Positions 1 to 9,723 of a stretch of 40,513 nucleotides of DNA are shown here, piece after piece. The position numbers and the translations under genes were made by a program. The notes under the pieces are model-generated. The model saw only the letters and a list, made by a program, of their open reading frames with translations. It was not told the origin of the DNA and did no database searches. The DNA is from Candidatus Photodesmus blepharonis (GTDB lineage: Bacteria > Pseudomonadota > Gammaproteobacteria > Enterobacterales > Vibrionaceae): NCBI RefSeq assembly GCF_000731795.2, contig NZ_JGVK01000027.1:1-40513 (forward strand), in the 5' to 3' direction. How positions within the stretch are numbered: position 1 is the first letter of the stretch; each line of letters begins with the position of its first letter.

Positions 1-319
1 AAAAAAAATTGCCAACCTTCAGAATTGGATAGTCTGCTTAATCTATCAGTTCATTTCTCTATAATCAAACTTTACAACCAAATTATACTAAATGTACAGC
101 ACATATGCTAGTTTGGTGCGTTAACCATAGCCAATATTTATCAGTCATAATTCTTGATATCAAAATTATCTTCAATGGAATCAAAAGCTTGTTTTTGTTA
201 CCAACCTATATTTTTCCGATGACAATGTTAACTGCATCAGTTTAGCCCAGAGGAGGCTTACTTGGATAGTGTCTACTTTCATCTTATAAAAGCAGGAGTA
301 GATTCAAAAATTGGTATAT
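1..319. other. intergenic, no gene recognised
   Basis: This stretch lies downstream of pssA and holds no start-to-stop gene I can support. On the plus strand one reading frame from about 232 to 360 is open and reads as an amphipathic peptide containing SPEEAYLDSVYFHLIKAG. It lacks an ATG and runs into the antisense 3' end of pssA. It may be a scrap of a lost gene, but I cannot name it. Confidence 0.4.
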
Positions 320-1660
320 TTACAAAATTTGCTTTAATACTCGATCGACCTTCACTCTAGTTATTTTACGAATCAGTTTTTGTACATCTGTTGGATAATT
401 CTCCACTTTTTCTAATTGTCGGTAGGTCCGAATTGCTTGAGTATGCTGTAAAATGTTATTTACTTCTTTGTTAAATTGTGATGTCAAATGCTGAAAGCAA
501 TCTTGAATGAGGATAGCATTTTCCAGATCAAGTTTCCATGCACGTGGGTTCAGGTTATGACCTGTAATTAACATGTAACGCTTATCAACCCAAATTCCTT
601 TTAAGTGAAAACTGTTATTACCGTGTTTCCATAGATTAATGGAAAGTTTACAATTAGCAATATTTGTTTCATTGGTTTTAGCAAATTGCCGTAAATTTAC
701 TTCATATAAGTAAGGTAGACCGCCTATAGCCTTAAATTTTTTTTCTGGTGAAATGTAGAAGTCATTGGCTGTTTTATCACCGATGACTATTGTCACTTTA
801 ACTCCCCGTTGTATTGCGATCTTAACTTTTTTTTCTATATTTCTGGGGAAATTAAAGTATGGAGTACAAATGAAAATTTCGTTTTCTGCTTGAGTGATAA
901 GTTGAATAATGCTTTGATTAAGTTTGTTACGGCGTTTTCCAATACCTACAATAGGTGTAATGGCAATTTGTTTCGGTCCTGCTTTTTTTGAAATAAAGTG
1001 ATAGCTTGATTTTGCCAACGACGCGCGCAATTGTCGAATATCGACTTTAATTTCTTTAGTTGTAGGCTGGACACTGCAAGTTAGATCGTTAACTGCCGGG
1101 TGTTCTATGATAGCTTGGCGAACGAATTGTACCATGCTTTCAGCTAATTCTCGACACTTAAACACATGATAGCGATCAAAGCGATAGCGGTGATGATAAT
1201 TTAAATACATATTATTCAAACTAGCACCGCTATAGATCACTTGATCATCAATAATGAAACCTTTCAAGTGTAATACACCAAATACTTCCTTAGCTCGAAC
1301 TGGCACTCCATAAACTGGAATTTTATGTATATTTTCATTGGCAAAAGATTTATACATTGCTATATTCCCTTCTGAGACTTTTTCGCCAATTAAGCCACGT
1401 TGTGCTCGATGCCAGTCTACGCAGATATTGATGTCTAGTCCTGGTTTTTTTTGCTTTGTTGTATAGAGTTCAGACAAAATTTTTCGACCCGCTTCATCAT
1501 CTTCCAAATATAAAGCAACGAGATAAATCCGATTATCGGCTTTTTGAATTGCTTCAATAATCTTAGTTCTAAAATTTTTCGCTGAGTAGAGAGTTTCAAA
1601 GTTCTCCGAGTTCATTGCGATAGTAGGAAGATGACTAAATGAATTCCTATTACTCATCAT
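320..1660 (-). CDS. pssA: CDP-diacylglycerol--serine O-phosphatidyltransferase
   Basis: The enzyme makes phosphatidylserine from CDP-diacylglycerol and L-serine, the committed step to phosphatidylethanolamine. It acts at the inner face of the cytoplasmic membrane. The 446-residue protein is close to the usual length of about 450 and aligns over its whole length with the Gram-negative type I enzyme of the phospholipase D superfamily. Two HKD motifs are visible: H131-K133-D138 in HLKGFIIDD and H352-K354-D359 in HLKGIWVD. The stretches VDWHRAQRG, YSGASLN and NLNPRAWKLDLENAIL are typical. Two Met codons open the frame and I kept the first. GAGG lies 13 bases upstream, so spacing does not settle the start. 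A patZ gene, its neighbour in some relatives, is not seen. The gene looks intact. Confidence 0.95.
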   Translation of the reverse strand: MMSNRNSFSHLPTIAMNSENFETLYSAKNFRTKIIEAIQKADNRIYLVALYLEDDEAGRKILSELYTTKQKKPGLDINICVDWHRAQRGLIGEKVSEGNIAMYKSFANENIHKIPVYGVPVRAKEVFGVLHLKGFIIDDQVIYSGASLNNMYLNYHHRYRFDRYHVFKCRELAESMVQFVRQAIIEHPAVNDLTCSVQPTTKEIKVDIRQLRASLAKSSYHFISKKAGPKQIAITPIVGIGKRRNKLNQSIIQLITQAENEIFICTPYFNFPRNIEKKVKIAIQRGVKVTIVIGDKTANDFYISPEKKFKAIGGLPYLYEVNLRQFAKTNETNIANCKLSINLWKHGNNSFHLKGIWVDKRYMLITGHNLNPRAWKLDLENAILIQDCFQHLTSQFNKEVNNILQHTQAIRTYRQLEKVENYPTDVQKLIRKITRVKVDRVLKQIL

Positions 1661-2145
1661 GTTAGATGTATTACCTCAATCAAGTAGTATAATCAAATTT
1701 AAGGTGTGCATAAAACTTTGAAAAGTAAATAAACAACTTATCAAAGTAGCTGTGTTAGTGACTTAATTAAATAGTATACTGAACATATGTACTTAAAGTG
1801 GGATTTCTAATTATAACTTTATTCTGCTGGTAGAATCGTATTTAAATCAGCTCGATAGTTTTAAGTATAAAATGCTGTACAAGCATGTATGAGAAAAGTG
1901 ATCATTTACTTTGATAGTGAATTCTATAATTTTTAGTAGTAATGGTATCATATCCAATTATAATTGATTAGATGGATATTTTTGTAGCAAAGTAAGATTA
2001 CTATTTCATTTTGTGTTAATGCAACGATAGTTTGTGCGTTGTTTCCTTTATATCTTCAATTTACCTGCTCTAAATTTATCTTTAAATTATGGTAGAATGC
2101 AATCAGTTTATGCAACTGAATCAAATCTTTATGTACTCCAACTTG
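1661..2145. other. divergent intergenic between pssA and murB
   Basis: This is AT-rich non-coding DNA. A weak minus-strand -10 for pssA (TATACT, complement of 1686-1691) is present without a good -35. Short symmetric patches such as AAAGT/ACTTT around 1896-1913 are visible. No gene remnant or tRNA was recognised. Confidence 0.4.
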
Positions 2146-3183
2146 ATGAAAATATATTCCAATTATAATTTAAGTTCCCGTCATACCTTTTCTATTTCAC
2201 AATTATGTCAGTGGCTTATTGAAGTTTTCTCAGTAGAAGATTTACTTACAATTTATCAAAGTTCTCGGTGGTGTCATTTACCTAAAATTGTATTAGGAAA
2301 AGGCAGCAATATTTTATTTACAGAGAAATTTGATGGTATAGTGGTAATAAATAAGCTTCATGGAAAATCAGTTTTTGAATCTGAAACTGATTATCATCTG
2401 CGTATTAAATCCGGTGAAGATTGGCCATCATTGGTGGAATGGAGTGTCAGAGAAGGTTATTTTGGTCTGGAGAATTTAGCTTTAATCCCAGGATGTGCAG
2501 GGTCTGCACCAATTCAGAATATCGGTGCTTATGGTGTTGAGTTGACAGATGTGTGTGAGTACGTAGATGTACTTTGCTTAAATACATTCAAGATAAAAAG
2601 GTTGAGTAGTAAGGAATGTTTATTTGGATATCGTGATTCTGTTTTCAAGCATCAACTATATGAAAAGGTTATCATAGTAGCAATTGGTCTCAAACTTACA
2701 AAAAATTGGCAAGCAAAAGTTAGGCATAAATCACTGAATAGATGTGATCCTAGATCTGTAACCGCTAAGCAGATTTTTGATAAAGTGTGTAGCGTTCGTC
2801 GAAAAAAACTGCCTGATCCTAGAGTTATGGGGAATGCAGGAAGTTTTTTTAAAAATCCAGTAATTTGCCAAGAACAATATCAAGAATTGATATGTAAATT
2901 TGCCAATATAGAAGCTTATCCTACTAAAGGTGGAATGAAAATTTCTGCAGGTTTTTTGATCGATAATTGTGGTTTAAAGGGAAAGGAAGTAGGAGGGGCT
3001 AAGGTGCATTCTGAACAGGCATTAGTCATTGTTAATGACAGTAATGCCACTGCACAAGATATCATTGATTTAGCAGTTTTTATTCGCAAGAAAGTACTAG
3101 ATAGATATGGTGTTGTACTGGAATATGAGGTTCGTTTTATAGGATCTAGATCAGAAATTACTTTGCCAGTGATGTTGGATTAA
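2146..3183 (+). CDS. murB: UDP-N-acetylenolpyruvoylglucosamine reductase
   Basis: MurB is the cytoplasmic FAD enzyme that uses NADPH to reduce UDP-GlcNAc-enolpyruvate to UDP-MurNAc in peptidoglycan precursor synthesis. From the ATG at 2146 the protein has 345 residues, matching the family. The N-terminal MKIYSNYNLSSRHTFSI aligns without gaps with Vibrio and enterobacterial MurB starts. The frame stays open upstream to 2089, giving 19 extra residues, but that extension looks unrelated. Catalytic residues are present: Tyr162 in GYRDS, Ser233 in GNAGSFFKNP and Glu328 in EYEVRFIG. FAD-binding stretches GKGSNILF and LIPGCAGSAPIQNIGAYG are intact. No clear ribosome binding site precedes 2146, so the start rests on homology. 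birA follows after 5 bases, so the two are probably co-transcribed. Confidence 0.93.
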   Translation: MKIYSNYNLSSRHTFSISQLCQWLIEVFSVEDLLTIYQSSRWCHLPKIVLGKGSNILFTEKFDGIVVINKLHGKSVFESETDYHLRIKSGEDWPSLVEWSVREGYFGLENLALIPGCAGSAPIQNIGAYGVELTDVCEYVDVLCLNTFKIKRLSSKECLFGYRDSVFKHQLYEKVIIVAIGLKLTKNWQAKVRHKSLNRCDPRSVTAKQIFDKVCSVRRKKLPDPRVMGNAGSFFKNPVICQEQYQELICKFANIEAYPTKGGMKISAGFLIDNCGLKGKEVGGAKVHSEQALVIVNDSNATAQDIIDLAVFIRKKVLDRYGVVLEYEVRFIGSRSEITLPVMLD

Positions 3184-3188
3184 CGAGG

Positions 3189-4148
3189 ATGAGAAATTAT
3201 GATCTTGAGCTTTCTATTCTTCAGACACTTTCTCAAGGTTGCTTTCACTCAGGCAAAGAGTTATGCGAACAATTTTCTGCGTCTCGTATAGTCATTATTA
3301 GATCTATAAGAAGTATTCAGGAGTGGGGTGTTGATATTTTTTGTATATCAGGAAAAGGTTATCAGCTTGCTCAAGTAATGCAACTGATCGATCCAAGAGT
3401 AATAAAAGCTAAAACGAAGTGTTTAATTGAATTCATTCCTATTGTTGATTCGACCAATCAATACTTGCTAGACAGAGCAGATGTTTTAAAATCTGGAGCT
3501 GTATGTATTGCTGAGTATCAAATGAAAGGTCGTGGTAGGCGTGGTCGAAAGTGGGTGTCACCATTTGGTGCTAATTTATGTTTCTCTATGTTTTGGAAAT
3601 TCGATACTCATATCGCTATTAAAATGAGATTAAGTCTAATAGTTGGCATTATCATGGTTGAGGCACTAGAGAATCTTGGCGCGAAAGGGCTTAAGTTAAA
3701 GTGGCCAAATGATTTGTATTATCAAGACCGTAAACTTGGAGGAATTTTGTTGGAAGTATCCAATCAAGCAGGTTTCTCTGTTAATTGTGTCATAGGTATA
3801 GGCATTAATCTATTCATGGAACTAGCAACAAAAGGTATCATTCACCCTTGGGCGAACTTATCTGAAGTTTTCCATGACGCTCGGCTAATCCGTAATGAAT
3901 TGCTCGTTATATTGATTAACACTTTGTTTTGCATCTTAAGAGAGTGTGAATTGCATGGTGTAGAAAAATTTGTCGAGCGTTGGAATCGATTAGATAATTT
4001 TTTAGGTCGTAAAGTACAGTTGATTGTAGGAGAACATAGGATTAAAGGTATAGCTCAAGGTATCAATGAAGAGGGCGCAATAGTACTCGAAACTAAGAAA
4101 GGTTTAGAAAGCTATATTGATGGAGAGATTTCGTTAACAAAGTCATGA
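3189..4148 (+). CDS. birA: biotin--protein ligase / biotin repressor BirA
   Basis: BirA activates biotin as biotinyl-5'-AMP and attaches it to acetyl-CoA carboxylase biotin carrier protein. In many bacteria the N-terminal winged helix also represses biotin synthesis genes. The 319 residues show an N-terminal HTH (about 22-60), the ligase core with the ATP/biotin loop GRGRRGRKW (114-122), KWPNDLY and QDRKLGGILLEV, and the small C-terminal domain. The ATG at 3189 follows CGAGG directly, and the murB stop is 5 bases away. The HTH aligns without gaps with E. coli BirA, but its recognition part reads SRIVIIRSIRSI where E. coli has SRAAINKHIQTL. The ligase is therefore surely functional, while DNA binding may be altered. 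Confidence 0.95.
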   Translation: MRNYDLELSILQTLSQGCFHSGKELCEQFSASRIVIIRSIRSIQEWGVDIFCISGKGYQLAQVMQLIDPRVIKAKTKCLIEFIPIVDSTNQYLLDRADVLKSGAVCIAEYQMKGRGRRGRKWVSPFGANLCFSMFWKFDTHIAIKMRLSLIVGIIMVEALENLGAKGLKLKWPNDLYYQDRKLGGILLEVSNQAGFSVNCVIGIGINLFMELATKGIIHPWANLSEVFHDARLIRNELLVILINTLFCILRECELHGVEKFVERWNRLDNFLGRKVQLIVGEHRIKGIAQGINEEGAIVLETKKGLESYIDGEISLTKS

Positions 4149-4273
4149 CTTTCAGAAGTGCAAGTTATCTAATTAATACTTTAGTTGATGAGGTGCAGCA
4201 AACATATCAAGACTTTACTTGGTTTAATTGCCGATTTCGGTTTCCTGATCGGCTAATTTTCCGCATACCTTAG
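4145..4273 (+). CDS. hypothetical 42-residue ORF overlapping birA stop (possible remnant)
   Basis: A short frame starts with an ATG that overlaps the birA stop as ATGA, the layout typical of translationally coupled genes. The product begins MTFRSASYLINTLVDEV and ends FPDRLIFRIP. I recognise no family. After the TAG the same frame continues open for about 16 codons, which could mean a longer gene broken by a stop. It overlaps a long-range inverted repeat, so it may instead be part of a terminator region. Function unknown. Confidence 0.2.
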   Translation: MTFRSASYLINTLVDEVQQTYQDFTWFNCRFRFPDRLIFRIP

Positions 4274-4341
4274 GTCGTTGATATTAAAGTTGCGGTCAGC
4301 TTTGTCCTTAATTAAAGTGATAAACCTCATCAACTTTTTTT
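4183..4341. repeat. 12-bp inverted repeat with terminal T7
   Basis: AGTTGATGAGGT at 4183-4194 is perfectly complementary to ACCTCATCAACT at 4324-4335, and a run of seven T follows (4335-4341). The arms enclose about 130 bases that contain a second small hairpin, GCCGAT (4230-4235) with ATCGGC (4248-4253), followed by TAATTTT. On the plus strand this could end the murB-birA transcript. It could also close a structured RNA. No function is proven. Confidence 0.4.
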
Positions 4342-4359
4342 CTAATTCTAATACTGATC

Positions 4360-6192
4360 TTATTCCACCGTTACTGATTTGGCAAGGTTACGAGGTTGAT
4401 CGACATCTGTTCCTTTAATTAGCGCTACATGATAAGAGAGTAACTGCATTGGAATGGTATAATAAATTGGCGCTGTAATTTTAGCAACATGAGGAAGGGT
4501 TATGATTTTCATTGTTTTGTTGGCATTGAAACCTGCATTTTCATCGGCGAACACATATAATAAACCGCCACGAGCACGAACTTCCTCAATATTTGATTTA
4601 AGCTTTTCTAATAATTCATTATTAGGCGCAATAACTATTACTGGCATATCTGAATCAATTAAAGCAAGCGGTCCATGTTTTAGCTCGCCTGCTGCATATG
4701 CTTCTGCGTGAATGTATGAAATTTCTTTCAGTTTCAAAGACGCTTCCATTGCTATTGGATAGAATTCCCCGCGTCCTAAAAATAATGTATGCTTCTTATT
4801 AGCAAAATCTGCTGCTAGAGTTTGAATTTTTTTTTCGAAAGAAAGTACAGCCTTAACTTGTTTTGGTAATGCATGCAAAGCTTCAACAACTTCGCGTTCT
4901 TTATGACGATCAATTGATTGCTTATGTTTACCTAATGCGGTTGCCAGTATTAATAAGGTAACGAGTTGAGTAGTGAACGCTTTAGTTGAAGCCACACCAA
5001 TTTCAATTCCTGCACGCATCATGAAGGCTAAATCTGATTCACGAACTAAAGATGATCCTGCCATGTTGCAGATTGTCATAGCCAGCATGTAATCTTTTTT
5101 TTTGGCTAAACGTAATGCTGCTAATGTATCTGCGGTTTCACCAGATTGTGATAATGTAATTAGTAAAGTATTTGGATGAGTAACGAATTTACGGTAACGG
5201 AATTCGGATGCAATTTCGGCATCACAGCTGATATTGGCTAAATTTTCAAACCAGTAACGTGCTGTCATAGCGGCGTGATAAGAAGTACCACATGCAACAA
5301 TTTTTATATGTTCAACTTTTTTTAGAATTTCAACAAAATTTGGAGCAATGTTTTCTGTTAAAATTGAGTCTTGGGTTATGCGCCCTTTCATCGTATTAAT
5401 AAAAGCGGTTGGCTGTTCGAAGATTTCTTTTTTCATAAAATGACGGTATTTACCTTTTCTACCTTCATCATTCTTTGCATTAAATTCAGTAACTTTGCGT
5501 TCAACTTTTTTACCTTGAGAATCAAATGTGTCCACTCTTTGATGAGTGATTTCAGCAATATCTCCTTCTTCTAGGTACATAATAGTCTGAGCTACATTCC
5601 GTAATGCTAATTGATCGGAAGCTAAGAAGTTTTCACCAACTCCGAAACCAATGACAATTGGGCTACCGGAACGAGCTGCAATTATGCGTTTAGAATCTTG
5701 GCGATCGACTATAACAGCACCGTAGGTTCCTTCTAGTTGAATTATTGCTTTCTGTACTGATTGACGTAACGAAGTAGAATTACGTGATTCCCATTCAACT
5801 AAATGAGCAATAGTTTCTGTATCGGATTCCGACTCAAATACGTAACCACGATTCTGCAAAGTTGCACGTAGTTCTTCATGGTTTTCAATAATCCCATTGT
5901 GAACAACAGCAATATTTCCAGATATATGCGGATGAGCGTTAATTTCTGAAGGTGCACCATGCGTTGCCCAACGAGTATGAGCAATACCTATATTTCCTGA
6001 AAGCTCTTGTTGTTTAGTTGCCTCTGCTAGTTCTTTTACCTTACCCAAGCGACGTATACGAGTTAGGTTAGATTTTTGATTAATAACAGCAATTCCTGCA
6101 GAGTCATAGCCGCGATATTCCAGGCGGCGTAGTCCTTCTATTAAAATTTCTGCAACATTTCGTTGTGCTACTGCTCCTATAATTCCACACAT
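4360..6192 (-). CDS. glmS: glucosamine--fructose-6-phosphate aminotransferase (isomerizing)
   Basis: GlmS converts fructose-6-phosphate and glutamine to glucosamine-6-phosphate, feeding UDP-GlcNAc for peptidoglycan and lipid A. The 610-residue length matches E. coli (609). The N-terminal glutaminase domain begins MCGIIGAV with the nucleophile Cys2 and continues with [10 protein letters not shown] and HTRWATHG. The isomerase half has two SIS domains with CGTSYHA and SQSGETADT. The C-terminus reads [13 protein letters not shown] and holds the catalytic lysine. The start is well placed, with GGAG 8 bases upstream. A minus-strand -10, TATAAT (complement of 6258-6263), precedes it without a clear -35. 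No riboswitch-ribozyme is expected or seen. The DeoR-type regulator found beside glmS in some vibrios is absent. Confidence 0.97.
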   Translation of the reverse strand: MCGIIGAVAQRNVAEILIEGLRRLEYRGYDSAGIAVINQKSNLTRIRRLGKVKELAEATKQQELSGNIGIAHTRWATHGAPSEINAHPHISGNIAVVHNGIIENHEELRATLQNRGYVFESESDTETIAHLVEWESRNSTSLRQSVQKAIIQLEGTYGAVIVDRQDSKRIIAARSGSPIVIGFGVGENFLASDQLALRNVAQTIMYLEEGDIAEITHQRVDTFDSQGKKVERKVTEFNAKNDEGRKGKYRHFMKKEIFEQPTAFINTMKGRITQDSILTENIAPNFVEILKKVEHIKIVACGTSYHAAMTARYWFENLANISCDAEIASEFRYRKFVTHPNTLLITLSQSGETADTLAALRLAKKKDYMLAMTICNMAGSSLVRESDLAFMMRAGIEIGVASTKAFTTQLVTLLILATALGKHKQSIDRHKEREVVEALHALPKQVKAVLSFEKKIQTLAADFANKKHTLFLGRGEFYPIAMEASLKLKEISYIHAEAYAAGELKHGPLALIDSDMPVIVIAPNNELLEKLKSNIEEVRARGGLLYVFADENAGFNANKTMKIITLPHVAKITAPIYYTIPMQLLSYHVALIKGTDVDQPRNLAKSVTVE

Positions 6193-6783
6193 AATTGTTA
6201 CTCCATTGTAATTTTAATTTTTAAAAAATAAAAATATAAAGGCTATAAAATCAGATCATTATATATACGAGATTTGATTTGTATGGTGTGTTTCGCAAAT
6301 CACTACCCATAGACTGTATAGCAAGATTCTTTTTCCAAAAAATTAGCATTCTCGAGTAGTCTTTTTAAAGATTAAGGTATTGGAAACATTCCATAGAATT
6401 AACCATGGTTTTCTTTTTAAAAGTTGATTATAATATGGAATAGAATTTGACTTCTAATCAATAACTGATTAGTCAATATTATAATTAGATATAGATTCTT
6501 TTTAAAAAAACAAAAAGTCAATACTTTTTTTTATAACTGTCAGTTTATTTTAGGATGAGTTGCAATTGCAATCGTTCTCATTATCCCCTCATAATTTTCT
6601 CATCTCAAGGACTTAATATTAAAATAACTTTCAGTTAATGATATTATATGTAGTAATCTACAGATAGGGTTCGCCTAATTTAGAGAGCAAAAATATAAGG
6701 TTCTTGTTGTTCTAAATTTGATTTCTTGGAATTAAAATAAAAAATTTAAGTTATGATATTCGCCGATCTAGGAGCACTGTTTT
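6193..6783. promoter_or_regulatory. divergent glmS/pykF control region with several dyads
   Basis: This 590-base gap serves both flanking genes. It holds the palindromes TGGAA-ACA-TTCCA (6381-6393) and AACCATGGTT (6401-6410), and an imperfect hairpin CTAATCA-ATAAC-TGATTAG (6454-6472) with flanking TTGA/TCAA. A Fur-like box is listed separately. A possible pykF -10, TATGAT (6752-6757), has no well-spaced -35. No remnant of the regulator gene found here in other vibrios was recognised. Confidence 0.4.
6564..6582. promoter_or_regulatory. candidate Fur box
   Basis: AATTGCAATCGTTCTCATT matches the 19-base form AATGATAATCATTATCATT at 14 of 19 positions, including both outer ends. It sits about 200 bases upstream of pykF and far from any iron gene, so it may be a relic of a lost iron-regulated promoter or a coincidence in AT-rich DNA. 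Confidence 0.3.
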
Positions 6784-8196
6784 ATGAAGAAAACTAAAAT
6801 CGTATGTACAATTGGGCCTAAGACTGAATCGATAGGTCTCTTAAGCAAATTGGTAACCGCAGGAATGAATGTAATGCGATTAAATTTCTCTCATGGTAGT
6901 TTTGCAGAACATGCAATTCGTATTGCAAATTTTCGTGAAGTAATGAAAAAAAAAGGTGAGCAACTTGCTATTTTGTTGGATACTAAGGGTCCAGAAATCC
7001 GTACGCTCAGGCTAAAGGATAGCAATGATGTTAATTTAGTCACCGGCCAAGACTTTATTTTTACAACCGATATTTCAGTTATAGGGAACGAAGGCATCGT
7101 TGCTGTAACTTATGCTGGTTTCGCTCAGGATGTAATGATAGGCAATACGATTTTGGTTGATGATGGTTTAATCAAAATGGAAGTTACTGAGACAAGCGCG
7201 ATTGAAGTGAAGTGCAAAGTTCTTAATGGTGGCGTACTAGGTGAAAATAAAGGTATTAATCTTCCGGGTGTTTCTGTGCGGCTTCCTGCTTTGTCTGAAA
7301 AAGATAAAGCTGATCTTAAGTTTGCCTGTGAACAGGGGGTGGATTTTGTCGCTGCTTCTTTTATTCGAAAAGAGGACGATGTTAAAGAAATTCGTAAAGT
7401 TTTAAATAAAAATGGTGGTCAGGATATACATATAATTTCTAAAATCGAGAATCAAGAAGGGGTTGATAACTTTGATTCAATTTTGACAGCTTCTGATGGT
7501 ATTATGGTTGCACGTGGTGATCTTGGTGTTGAAATACCAGCGGAGGAAGTAATTTTTGCACAAAAAAGGATGATTGAACAATGTAATCGTGCACGTAAAA
7601 TGGTTATCACTGCAACTCAAATGCTTGATTCTATGATTAATAACCCGCGTCCAACTCGTGCAGAAGCAGGTGATGTTGCGAATGCTATTATGGATGGTAC
7701 CGATGCTGTCATGCTTTCAGGTGAAACAGCTAAGGGTAGATATCCGGTAGAGGCTGTGACTATTATGGCTCGAATTGCTAGTCGTGCTGATAATGCACTG
7801 AAAGCTGAATTGGGTTCTCGTCTTGATAGCCCGCGTTTACGTATCACTGAAGCCGTATGTAAGGGTGCGGTGGATACTGCTGAAAAATTGGCAGCTCCAT
7901 TGATTGTTGTTGTTACTGAGGGTGGTAAGTCCGCGCGTTCAGTGCGTAAATACTTCCCGACTGCAAACATTCTTGCTCTTACTACAAATGAAAAAACTGC
8001 GGCTCAGTTAGTCTTAACCAAAGGTGTTAAACCAGTTCTTATTGATTCTGTCAAAAGCACTGATGAGTTTTATATTAATGGGAAAAAAATTGCTCTGCAA
8101 TCTGGACTTGGTAATAAAGGTGATGTAGTGGTCATGGTTTCCGGTGCCTTAGTTGCTTCTGGTACAACTAATACGGCTTCTGTGCATGTGTTGTAA
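6784..8196 (+). CDS. pykF: pyruvate kinase I
   Basis: This enzyme transfers phosphate from phosphoenolpyruvate to ADP in the last step of glycolysis. At 470 residues it has exactly the length of E. coli PykF and is strongly conserved. The sequence opens [16 protein letters not shown]. It carries [16 protein letters not shown], the catalytic region [10 protein letters not shown], the metal-binding [12 protein letters not shown] and ATQMLDSM, and ends with the allosteric C-domain tail [13 protein letters not shown] clear ribosome binding site, AGGAG at 6770-6774, lies 9 bases before the ATG. The family is usually activated by fructose-1,6-bisphosphate. The gene appears monocistronic and converges on fxsA. 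Confidence 0.98.
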   Translation: MKKTKIVCTIGPKTESIGLLSKLVTAGMNVMRLNFSHGSFAEHAIRIANFREVMKKKGEQLAILLDTKGPEIRTLRLKDSNDVNLVTGQDFIFTTDISVIGNEGIVAVTYAGFAQDVMIGNTILVDDGLIKMEVTETSAIEVKCKVLNGGVLGENKGINLPGVSVRLPALSEKDKADLKFACEQGVDFVAASFIRKEDDVKEIRKVLNKNGGQDIHIISKIENQEGVDNFDSILTASDGIMVARGDLGVEIPAEEVIFAQKRMIEQCNRARKMVITATQMLDSMINNPRPTRAEAGDVANAIMDGTDAVMLSGETAKGRYPVEAVTIMARIASRADNALKAELGSRLDSPRLRITEAVCKGAVDTAEKLAAPLIVVVTEGGKSARSVRKYFPTANILALTTNEKTAAQLVLTKGVKPVLIDSVKSTDEFYINGKKIALQSGLGNKGDVVVMVSGALVASGTTNTASVHVL

Positions 8197-8224
8197 AGAG
8201 TGAAATATGGTCTGTTAATATTTA

Positions 8225-8692
8225 TCATCTATCCTCCTTTTCTTTTTTATGCTCGTATTCTCCCTCGAAAGTGTTACCACGTTGACAGGAGTGATCTACT
8301 GAGCTCGATCTTTGTGTAAGCCAATTTTCTAATATAGATCTCATTGCTGTCTTGTGTATTAAGTATTTAACGATTAAAGCATACGGTTTTGGGAATAGTG
8401 CTAGTGTACCCAGTACATCAGTCATAAAGCCTGGTATTAGTAGTAGAATACCTGATACCGTAAATACGATACCTTCAAATATCTTTTGTTCTAGTAGCTG
8501 TTTATAACTTGAGTAATTTTGTACTGATCTCAAGATTTGTAGTCCCTTTCGATATACTGAGGAGCCAATAGAGGTTGTTATTAACGTTAATGCGATGGTT
8601 GACCACAAGCCCAAAAAGATGCCAACTTGCACAAATAGTCCAATTTCTACAATAGATATGCCAATAAATAGCAACAACAGGACGGGAAGCAC
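8225..8692 (-). CDS. fxsA: FxsA family inner-membrane protein
   Basis: This is a small cytoplasmic-membrane protein of the FxsA family. In E. coli it was named for suppressing F-plasmid exclusion of phage T7, and its cellular role is unclear. The 155 residues show three or four hydrophobic segments: LPVLLLLFIGISIVEIGLFV, the following LWSTIALTLITTSIG, and GIVFTVSGILLLIPGFMTDV. The GFMTD motif is typical, and the tail is charged. The start is a GTG at 8690-8692 with AAGGAG 5 bases upstream. An overlapping ATG is out of frame. In vibrios fxsA usually sits next to groES-groEL. They are not here, which points to rearrangement. Confidence 0.85.
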   Translation of the reverse strand: MLPVLLLLFIGISIVEIGLFVQVGIFLGLWSTIALTLITTSIGSSVYRKGLQILRSVQNYSSYKQLLEQKIFEGIVFTVSGILLLIPGFMTDVLGTLALFPKPYALIVKYLIHKTAMRSILENWLTQRSSSVDHSCQRGNTFEGEYEHKKEKEDR

Positions 8693-8774
8693 ATGCTCTC
8701 CTTGCTTAAATGACGTAGTTAGGTATCTGTCTTAGAATACTTTGAGATTCAAGTTTATCATGTTCTATTTGGAA

Positions 8775-9605
8775 TTAGTTATAAATGGTTGGAATTGCTT
8801 GACGTTTGTGTTGGGTTGCTTTGTAAATAGAAATCAAACGATTGGAAATTTCTTTGGAAACAGGTTTGCCTTCAAGAAAATCGTCGATTTGATCATAAGT
8901 TAAATTTAGTGCTTCTTCATCTGTTTTTTGCGGCGTAAGATCTTCTAGATCTGCTGTTGGTGTTTTGTTCACTAATTTTTTTGGTGCTTCAAGCGTTAAG
9001 GCTATTTCACATATCTGTCTTTTATTTAAACCAAACAAAGGAGCTAAGTCACATGCACCATCGCCGAATTTTGTGTAGAAACCGGTCATGTTTTCGGCTG
9101 AATGATCTGTGCCTAAAACGAGACCCTCTAAATACCCTGCTATTTCATATTGTACTACCATACGAGCACGAGCTTTTACGTTGCCTTTTATAAAATCTTT
9201 TTTTTTGGAATCAATGGTCATTAACCCTATATTAATTAATGCTTCATCAGTAGATTCATGCAATCTATCAACGTATTGCTTAATATTAATTGAAACAGAA
9301 TGAGTAGGTTGAATAAATGAAAGTGCTAATTGCACTGCGTTTTGATCTTTCTGCTCGCCATATGGTAAGCATACTGCAATGAACCGGTAACCTTTATGGG
9401 ATGACTGTGAGTTTAGTTGAGCAATTGCGAGTTGAGCTAGTCGTCCACAAGTTGTTGAGTCAATGCCACCGCTAATTCCCAGAACTAATGATTTGTGACC
9501 GCTTTCTTGTAGTTTATTTTTAATAAAATTAACTCGTCGACTAATTTCAAAGTGAGGGTTGATCGAAGGGAGCACACGCATTGCATCTCTAATTATTTGT
9601 TCCAT
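8775..9605 (-). CDS. nadE: NH3-dependent NAD+ synthetase
   Basis: NadE amidates nicotinate adenine dinucleotide to NAD+ with ammonia and ATP in the cytoplasm. The 276 residues match the short ammonia-dependent class (E. coli 275), which lacks a glutaminase domain. The PP-loop [13 protein letters not shown] lies near residues 42-54. [28 protein letters not shown] and the C-terminal [12 protein letters not shown] are typical. The gene is divergent from a NadD-like gene acting one step earlier in the same pathway, as in other vibrios. A TATAAT on the minus strand (complement of 9647-9652) may be its -10. Confidence 0.97.
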   Translation of the reverse strand: MEQIIRDAMRVLPSINPHFEISRRVNFIKNKLQESGHKSLVLGISGGIDSTTCGRLAQLAIAQLNSQSSHKGYRFIAVCLPYGEQKDQNAVQLALSFIQPTHSVSINIKQYVDRLHESTDEALINIGLMTIDSKKKDFIKGNVKARARMVVQYEIAGYLEGLVLGTDHSAENMTGFYTKFGDGACDLAPLFGLNKRQICEIALTLEAPKKLVNKTPTADLEDLTPQKTDEEALNLTYDQIDDFLEGKPVSKEISNRLISIYKATQHKRQAIPTIYN

Positions 9606-9723
9606 TACTGTACCTTTTATAAAAAGTTAGACTCGTTTCTAGTACAATTATACGCTAATTTTATTCATTAATTTATTTCAAAATGGTAAATAAAATTTTC
9701 ATATGTTTAATTAGGATTCCATA

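Noticed and set aside
2089..2145. N-terminal extension of murB
   Set aside because: Nineteen extra residues have no counterpart in MurB proteins, and the ATG at 2146 aligns exactly with known starts.
7617..7970. 117-codon minus-strand frame inside pykF
   Set aside because: Shadow of the strongly conserved pykF reading frame.
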